The position numbers were made by a program, and so were the translations under genes. This document shows positions 24,578 to 33,500 of a stretch of DNA of 54,236 bases, piece after piece; the first letter of the stretch is position 1; each line of letters opens with the position of its first letter. Origin of the DNA: Leptolyngbya sp. Heron Island J (lineage in GTDB: Bacteria; Cyanobacteriota; Cyanobacteriia; Phormidesmidales; Phormidesmidaceae); NCBI RefSeq assembly GCF_000482245.1, contig NZ_AWNH01000097.1, positions 1 through 54,236 on the forward strand, in the 5' to 3' direction. The notes under the pieces were generated by a model. It ran no database searches. It was not told the DNA's origin and worked only from the letters and a program-made list of their open reading frames with translations.

Positions 24578-27500
24578 TCAGCTCCCCCATTGCTTCAGAC
24601 GCTGACCGAGCTGCTGGGCCAAGTCGTCAACGTATGGTTCTATCATCATCGTAAAGTGATCGCCGGGTACCACTTGATAATCTAATGGCTGTTGGCAACA
24701 GCGCTGCCAGCCCCAGGTGGGGTCGTTTTGGGTCATGGCCGGACTGGGCAGAAATGTATCCTCGGTGTGCACCTGCTGAGCCCGCAGCAGTGTAATTCTA
24801 TGGGGATACACTGCCTGGGGAATATATTGGGTCATGGCCTGCATATTGGCTTTGTAAACCTGCAAGAGTCGAGTTAATTCGGTCTGGCTAAAGGGTTTAC
24901 CCAGTTGTTTGAGGCTGGTGCACAGATGGGTGAGCTGTGTATCTACAGGGAGTTTGGGCAGATAGTCTGGCAGATCGAGGTGGCCGTTGAGAGAGCGCTC
25001 AAACATTGTGATTAAGCTTTGCAGATAGTGGCTGTCCTCCCAATCAACGGCATCTTTTTCATGGTCCGCTATGGGTACCTGAATATCCATGATGGCCAGT
25101 AGTGCCACGGTCTCCCCTTGCTGGTGCAGCTGGGTGGCCATTTCAAAGGCAACCTTGCCACCAAAGGAATGGCCACCTAAGAAATAGGGGCCCTGGGGCT
25201 GGATTTGCTGGATCGCGTTGATGTGGGCAGCCGCAATCTCGGCCATGGTGTTATGGGGCCTAATGTCTTCGTCTAATCCGAGCGATCGCAATCCGTAAAA
25301 CGGTCGATCGCGGCCCAAGTGACGGGCCAACGGTTCTAGTTCAAACACATTCCCCAGCACACCGGGCAAACAGAAGAAGGGGGATTGAGTTCCCTGGGTC
25401 TGCATGGCCACAACGGATGAATACTGATCCCGTTGTGCAAGGGCTGGGGGTGTTGCTGTGAGGCCCAGGACATCAGCGGCTAAATAATCCACCAGTTTTT
25501 CAATCGTGGGATAGTCAAACAACAAGGTTGAACCCAGGGTACAGGCCAAACTCTGTTGTAGATGTCCCCGCAGTTCAATGGCCATTAGTGAATCCAGCCC
25601 CCAGTCAAACAGCCGCTCCCTCAGGCTAATTTGGGTGGGGTCTTTAAAGCCCAGGGTTCTGGCCACCAGCTGTTGTACATGGGCAATCAGCTGTTCTTTT
25701 TGGGTAAATACAGGTGGGTTGGCTGCTGCTGATATGAATGACGATTGCGATCGCGCAGCGGTCTGCCTTGACACCAATGCCTCGTAAAACTGGGGAACCG
25801 TCTGCAGGCTGTCCAACCACTTAGACCAGTCTGTCATCGGCATCACCGCAATCTGAGGCTTGGTCTGCAGAGTTAACTGACTCAACAGAGCAAATCCATC
25901 GGTCACCGGAATCAAGTCAATCCCCTGGGCGGCCAGACGCTGTTGCTGGGGGCGAGATAGATTAGCCGCCATCCCTACATCGGCCCAGGCTCCCCAGTTG
26001 ACGGCTAGAGCCGGTAGTCCCAACCGTTGACGATGGTGGGCCAGGGTATCTAAAAAGGCATTCGCTGCAATATAGTTGCCTTGACCCAGGGTACCTGTGA
26101 TCGCCGCCGCTGAAGAGAAACAGATAAAAAAGTCCAGGGGCATTTCCTGGGTCAAACAATGTAAATTCCAGGCCCCAGAGACTTTAGGAGCCATCACTGT
26201 TTCAAACTGCTGCCAGGACTGCTGTTGCAACACACCGTCAGCCAAGACGCCAGCGCTATGGACAATCCCCCGCAGCGGAGCAGGGCAGCTGGCTAACAGA
26301 CGGCCAACATCATCCTGTTGGGCAACATCGGCTTGCACAACGGTAATGTTGGCCCCCTGCTGTTCTAGCAGCTCAATCTTGTCCGCCAGTGCCGATGACG
26401 AGAGGCCCCGACGACTGGCCAACACAATCTGTTGGGCTCCCTGGTCAATCAGCCACTGAGCGGCTTTTAGCCCGAGTCCACCCAGTCCACCGGTCACCAG
26501 ATAGCTGCCTGTGGCCTGGACTGCCTCGATGGCTGGCATTGTCAGCACAACTTTGCCGCAATGCTGGGCTCCCGCCATATAGCGAAATGCGTCCACCACC
26601 TTGTCCAGGGGAAATGCTTTCAGCGGTAATGGTTGCAGGCTGCCGTCAGCAAAGCCCAGAGCTAGTTTGGCAAATAAATCGGGGAGTAAATCCGGATTTT
26701 GTCCATACTCCTCTCCTAAATCAAAGGGAAAATAGGTAGCATCGGGTCGCCGCTGTTGAACGGTTTGAGGCTGCCAAATATCCAGCTTGCCAAGTTCCAG
26801 AAAACGACCGTGGGTGGCCAGGGCCTCAAAACTTTTGTCAATAAAGTCTTTATTCAAGCTGTTGAGGACAATGTCGACACCCTGTCCTTGGGTCTGTTGC
26901 AGAATATCTTGAGCAAAGTCCAGGGTGCGAGAGTTCATCACATGGTGGACGCCACTAGCCTTGAGAAATTCCCATTTACCGGGACTGGCGGTGCCAAAAA
27001 TCTCAGCCCCGATTCCCTGGGCTAGTTGGACCGCCGCTTGCCCCACCCCCCCGGCAGCAGAGTGGATTAAAATCCGCTCCCCTGGCTGGATCTGGGCTAG
27101 TTCGTGCAGAGCATAGTGAGCGGTCAAAAAGGCGGCTGGAATGGTAGCAGCTTCTGCAAAGGAAAAGCCCTCAGGTTTGGGAGCCACCTGGGTGGCGGCC
27201 ACGGTGACAAAACTGGCTAAACTGCCTGTGGCCAGGGCCATTACCGGATCGCCAACCTGGAATTGGGTGACCTGTTCACCAACGGCAACCACTTCCCCGG
27301 CACATTCAAAGCCAAAGGGAACCTTTGCAGGCTGATCAATCCCTAATTCCTGTTCATAATAGTCCTGTAGCATGCCCAGAGCATTGAGCACGTCTCGGAA
27401 GTTTAAACCAGCGGCACGCACCTGAATCTCTACTTCATGGGGCTGGGGTGGTCGCCGGGTGAGGGGGGCCAGCTGGAGATTGTCTAAGGGACCATAGCTG

Positions 27501-30500
27501 TTGAGGGTGACCCGCAGTGGTTGGGGAGATGGGGTGCTTGGCAGCGTCACTGGTTTCAGGCGAGCCCCGTAGCGATTGCCCTGTCGATAGCCAATTTGAT
27601 TGTCCGGGGCTGGCGGCGGGGTGGTTGGTGTTCTTGCCGATAACAGTTCGTTTAACAACCGCTCGGCGGAGAGAGCGGCTGCCTCCGTTGGGTCTAAGTC
27701 TAGCCGCATACACTGCAGCTCAGGATATTCCAGGGCAATGGCCTGACCCAAGCCCCACAGTGGTGACTGTTGCACCTGCAATGGGGCTGTATCAATGGGT
27801 TGTGCGCCCTGGGTGACTAACCACAGCTGTGGTGAGATCTGGGTGTGTGTGAGAGCCTGTACTAAATGTAAAGCGCTGCCAGTGTTAAGCAGTTGCGATC
27901 GCGCGGGTTCGACTCCATCCGTGGGCTGCTGATCCCTAGCCAAACTCCACAGATGGACCACACCGTGCCAGGGTTGCTTAGTCAACAGATCGGCCAACAG
28001 CTGTTGAAACTGTTCAGGTGCTGCCGGATCAAGCTGATAGTGGTCATCCTGGGTTTGCTGATAGCAGGTTCCCGGCAGCACCAGCGTGCACCCATGGCCC
28101 CGTTGGCGAAGTTGCTGGGCCAGCGTGTCGCCGATGCCGTGACTATGGGCAAAAATTAGCCAATGCCCAGGGTGATCCAGTGTTTGGGCTCGGGCTGCCG
28201 CTGGCTCCCACACCACCTCATAGAGATGCTCCTTAAGAGCATGCTTGAAATGATCAGTATGAGCGGGGTTGGGCCGCTGGGCTGTACGCAACGCCAACCC
28301 CGACACTCGCGCCACTAAATTCCCCCGATGGTCAAACAGATGGACCTGGGCGCTGAGAGTTTCTGAGCTACCCTGATGGGCGTCTAGGGTGCCATAGCTC
28401 CACCAATAGCGGCTAGGGCGACGATACACCTGTAGATGGTCCAAAATGACGGGTAGGTGGGTGCCTGGGGGTAAAATCGCGCCTAAAATGTGGAGACTGG
28501 CATCTAAAACCGCCGGATGGAGGGTGTAGGTCCCCATTGCTGACCAGATCTGATCGGGGATGCGAATCTGGCCGAGAACGGCATGGTCATCGATCCAGAG
28601 TTGTTCTACTCCTTGAAATGTGGGGCCAAAGTCTATTTGCTGCGATCGCCGCTCCTGGTAAAACCGCTCAGCAGACAGACAGGTTGTTTGCGGACCTTGC
28701 CAGGCCTTCAGGTTAAAGGTGATGGGGGTGGCACTGGGTTGTTGCCCCATCAGTCCAGAAACATGGCGTATCCAGGTGAGTTCCTGGTTGTCCTCAGCGG
28801 GCACGGCGCTAAAAATCTGGAATCTGTAGCGATTCTCACCATCGGGAGTGACCACCAGCTGAACGGTGCTGGGAGTCTGGTCAGACAGCACCAGCGGTCG
28901 CTCAATCAGCATCTCCTGCAGGGTAATCGGTGGGGTTGTTTGGTCAGAGTTTTTGTTAGTTAAGTGGTCTGCCACCGTTGGGAAAAGCTGAGCCCCAGCA
29001 GCCAGCGCTATCTCCACATAAGCTGTTAGGGGTAGAACTGGATTATCAAAAATGCGGTGGTCGGTCAGGTAAGCTAGCCGAGGATCGCGGGGGGTGAGAA
29101 CAGCCTGAAACCGCCGCTCATGGGAACCGGCTAGGGGGATTTTTTGTCCCAGCAGGGGATGACTGGCTGCATCGGAAATGGGGGTGGCCGGGCGCTGTGG
29201 CTCTAACCAGTAGCGCTGTCGCTGAAACGGATAGGTGGGCAGATGTTCACGACGGCGGGGATAGTCTCGGTCAAAGCCGAGCCAGTCGATGGCAACCCCC
29301 TGCAAATAGAGCTGGCTCAGGCTATTGAGCATCACCTGCCAATCCGTGGGCGCAGCCGCCACAGCAGTGGATTGAGCCGTCCGTAAACTCGGTAGCCACA
29401 GACTTGAAGACTCTGGCCAACACTGGCGTCCCATGGTTAATAAAATTGGCTTGGGTCCGATTTCCAGGATAGCCGTGGGTTGTTGCTGGGCCAGGCGCTG
29501 CATACTGTCAACAAACTGTACGGGCTGATGGATGTGACGGACCCAGTACTCGGGGGTGGCAATGTCATCGGTGATTAGCGCTCCGGTGACGTTGCTGATC
29601 ATGGTGATCTGGGGTGGGGAGAAGGTGACCTGGCGGGCGATGTGCTCAAACTCGGCCAGCATCGGCTGCATCAAGGGGGAGTGAAAGGCATGGGAGACTT
29701 GCAGGAGCTTGGTTTTCACTCCCATCGCTTCAAACTTGTTGCCAATGGCCTGGACGGCTGCCCGGTCGCCGGAAATGACGACACTCTCAGGACCATTAAT
29801 GGCTGCGATCGCAACCACTCCCTGCCCGCTCTCGCCAACTGTCCCGTGGCCCGTATTCTGATCAGCCCGAATCGCTGCCTGCACCTGGTCTGGGCTGGTC
29901 ATCAGAGACATCATCGCCCCCACCTGGGGCAGCGCCTGCATCAAGCGACCCCGGTGGGCAATCAGTCCTAAGCCATCGGCCAGGCTAAACACTCCGGCCA
30001 CACAGGCGGCCACATACTCTCCCACGCTGTGGCCCATAACCACAGTGGGCTGAATGCCCCAGGACTGCCACAGCTGGACCAGGGCATATTCGATCGCAAA
30101 CAGGGCCGGTTGGGTGTAAGCGGTTTGGTGCAGCCGGGCCGCTGTCTCCTTGTCCGTGGCATATAACAGCTCTAACAAGGGAACGTCCAGGTGCGATCGC
30201 AAAATCTGATCACACGCTTCCAGCGCCTGGCGAAACGTCGGTTGAGTCTCATAGAGCTGTCGTCCCATCTGGACATACTGAGACCCTTGTCCCGTAAACA
30301 AAAAGGCCAGGGTGGGTGGGTTGCCCGCCGATAGTTCGGCCTGGCTCTCAGCGGGTAAGGTCGTTAACTGGTGTTGCAGCTCTGAGCGCGAATTCACCAC
30401 CAGTGCCAAACGATGGTTAAAGTGCTGACGCCCGCCATTGGCTGTAAAACAAATATTGGCTAACTCTCCCTTAGGGTGAGCGCCTAAATAGTGAAGATAG

Positions 30501-33500
30501 TTCTCTCTCAGCTCATGCAATGCCTGTGGGGTCTTGGCTGATAGCGTCAAGATGTGGGCCGGACGCTCTCGTGTCTGGGCTAGTTGTTGCTCAGACTGGC
30601 TGGGTCTGTTGGCTGCCTGCGGCGCTTCTTCTAAAACCACATGCACATTGGTGCCGCCCATGCCAAAGGAACTGACCCCAGCCCGACGCGGATGACCGTT
30701 GGTGACCCATGGTTGCAGCTGTGTATTAACAAAAAATGGACTGTTGTCAAAATCAATTTTAGGGTTGGGGGTTTGAAAATGCAGGCTGGCGGGAATTAAT
30801 TGATGCTTTAAGGCCAGGGCTGTTTTAATCAACCCGGCGACCCCGGCGGCATTGGCCAAATGCCCCACATTGGTTTTGACGGAGCCAATGGCGCAAAATC
30901 CCGTATCGGTTGTTGTTTCGCGAAATGCCTGGGTCAGGGCGGCAATTTCAATCGGATCCCCCAGGGCGGTGCCGGTGCCGTGGGCTTCGATATAGCCCAC
31001 TGTGCTAGCGTCGACCGCAGCCATGGCCTGGGCTTCAGCAATCACCGCTGCCTGACCCTCCACAGACGGCGCGGCATAGCTTACCTTTAAAGAACCATCG
31101 TTGTTAATGGCCGAACCTTTAATCACCGCATAGATGTTATCGCCCTCGGCCACAGCATCCCTCAGCCGTTTGAGCACAACAATGCCCGCGCCATTGCCAA
31201 ACACCGTACCCTGGGCCTGGGCATCAAAGGCCCGGCAGTGCCCGTCAGGAGAGAATACGGCCCCTGCTTCATACACATAGCCTGTTTTTTGGGGTAAGCG
31301 AATGGCGACACCACCGGCCAGGGCCATGGTGCATTCTCCATTTTGCAAACTTTGTAGGGCGGTGTGTACGGCCACCAGGGCGGTAGAACAGGCGGTTTGA
31401 ATATTGACACTGGGGCCTGTGAGATTGAGTTTGTAGGAGACGCGGGTAGGTAAAAAATCAGGCGATTGACCAATGGTCATTTGCACATCGCCAACGGTTT
31501 CTAGAAATGACCGATTGGCCTGATATCCCAAACTAGGACAGACATTGTTGAGAAAGTAAGTGTTGATGCCGCCACCTGCATAAACACCAATCCTACCGGA
31601 GTAGGTCTCGGGGTCATATCCTGCGTCTTCCAGGGCCGCGACCGCACATTCTAAAAACACCCGCTGTTGAGGGTCCAATTGTTCCGCCTCTCGGGGACTG
31701 TAACCAAAGAAATGGGCATCAAATTGGTCCACGTCGGCTAAGACTGCACCCGCTTTAACATAGCCAGGCTGTTTGACCCAGGCGGGGTCTGCCGGTTCTA
31801 GTTCGTGGTCGGCAAGGGTAGCAATCGACTCCACACCATCACACAGGTTTTGCCAAAATGTGTCCACATCAGCTGCCCCTGGAAACTGTCCAGCCATGCC
31901 GATGATGGCAATGTCATCGTGCGATCGCACCGCTCGTTTCGGTGTCCTGGCGTGAGTATCCGGTGTGTCTGTAAGATGCTGGGCCAACCGCTGAATATTA
32001 GGGTATTGAAACAGGGTGACAATGGAGAGATCTGAACCAAAAATATCCCTCAGTCGTTGGTGGGCTTGAATCATCAATAAAGAATTGCCCCCCAGCTCAA
32101 AGAAATTGTCGCTAATCCCCACTTCATCCAGCTGCAACAAGTCTTGCCATACCTGGGCAATCTGTTGTTCAGTTTTAGTTTGGGGTGAGACAAATTCTGT
32201 TGCCAGTTCCGGTCGAGAACGTTCAGGAGCCGGTAATGCCCGCCGGTCAATTTTGCCATTGGCGTTTAAGGGCAGACTATCAAGCACAACAAAGGTGGCG
32301 GGCACCATATAATCCGGTAGCCGTGCCTGTAAATAGTGGCGCAGGGCAGGCGTTAACTCACGGGCAAGCTTGCCTTTAAGGGGATTATTAGCATAGCCAC
32401 TCCAGTCTGATGCTTGTTGCTTTTGGGAGAGCCAGGCCTCTTTTTGGAGCCCTTGATACCACTGGAGGGGCTCCAGCTGATGCTCAAGGAATCCGCCAGT
32501 TGAGCGGGGGGTATCCTGCTGCAGCACAACATCATAACAGTCCGGACCGCCTGAGGCCGACCAGGTGACCGACACGCCATAGGACAGCTCCTGCCCCAGC
32601 TGCCACCAGACCTCCGGCTCAATTCCCTGGTGTTCCTGGGGTTGAGAGTGCAGCTCCTGCAGGGTAATCTCTGACTGACCATCGGCGTCTAGCTGCTCTA
32701 ACAGCTGGAACTCCGGGTGCAAACGCCCATTTTTCACCTGTTGAATCACCACAGCAGGGGGAGTCTCCGCCAGCAGCCGATGACGCACAGCGGCGACGGT
32801 GAGACCGCCTTGTCCATCAAGCCAGATCATGTCTGGAGAGGAGACCGGCGGACTATCCACGCTGAGGGTGACATCGTAGCGAAACTTGGTCAGCTCATTG
32901 TGAGCCTGCCCCCGTTTGAGTTGCACAACAACCTGACTGATGCGGGTAAACCGATCTGATAGGGCATGGAAAAAAGCCGGATCAATTAGCAGTTCTTCTT
33001 CATTGTTTACCTGTTTTTGTAACCGCTGGTGGAGCTGGGTCAGGGTCAGATTGTCAGCGGCTCGGCTGAGTTGAATTGAGGCATAAAACGCCTCTAACAG
33101 GGGTAAGCTACGAATATCTCCAGCAAAAATAAACCCGCCCGGTTTAACCGCCGTAATTGCTTTTTCCAGCACCTCCACCAGGTACTCAATGCTGGGGAAC
33201 AGCTGAATAACCGAATTAATCACCACTGCGTCAAAGGAATTAGGGGTAATCCCCTCAAAGTTGTCAGCGGCTCGCTGGCGTAACTCCACCTGAGACCAAT
33301 CATCGTCTGAGGCCTTGAGCTGTCGCTCAACATAATTCAGGGCTTCCTGGGAAATGTCGGTGCCTAAATAGTAGTCACAGCTGGGGGCAACGCGAAACAA
33401 CAGCATACCCGTACCGCAGCCAATTTCTAAGACTCGTTGGGGACGACCGGCCTGGATGCGGGCAACGGTGGTGTCCACCCATGTGCGCATTTGCTCAGCT

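Noticed and set aside
27906-27916. GGTTCGACTCC, a tRNA T-loop-like sequence
   Set aside because: It lies inside the megasynthase coding region with no matching acceptor, D or anticodon stems upstream.
29642-29971. Long plus-strand ORFs antisense to the megasynthase (also at 28583, 26097 and 33437)
   Set aside because: The opposite strand has full domain structure with catalytic residues; these are shadow frames.
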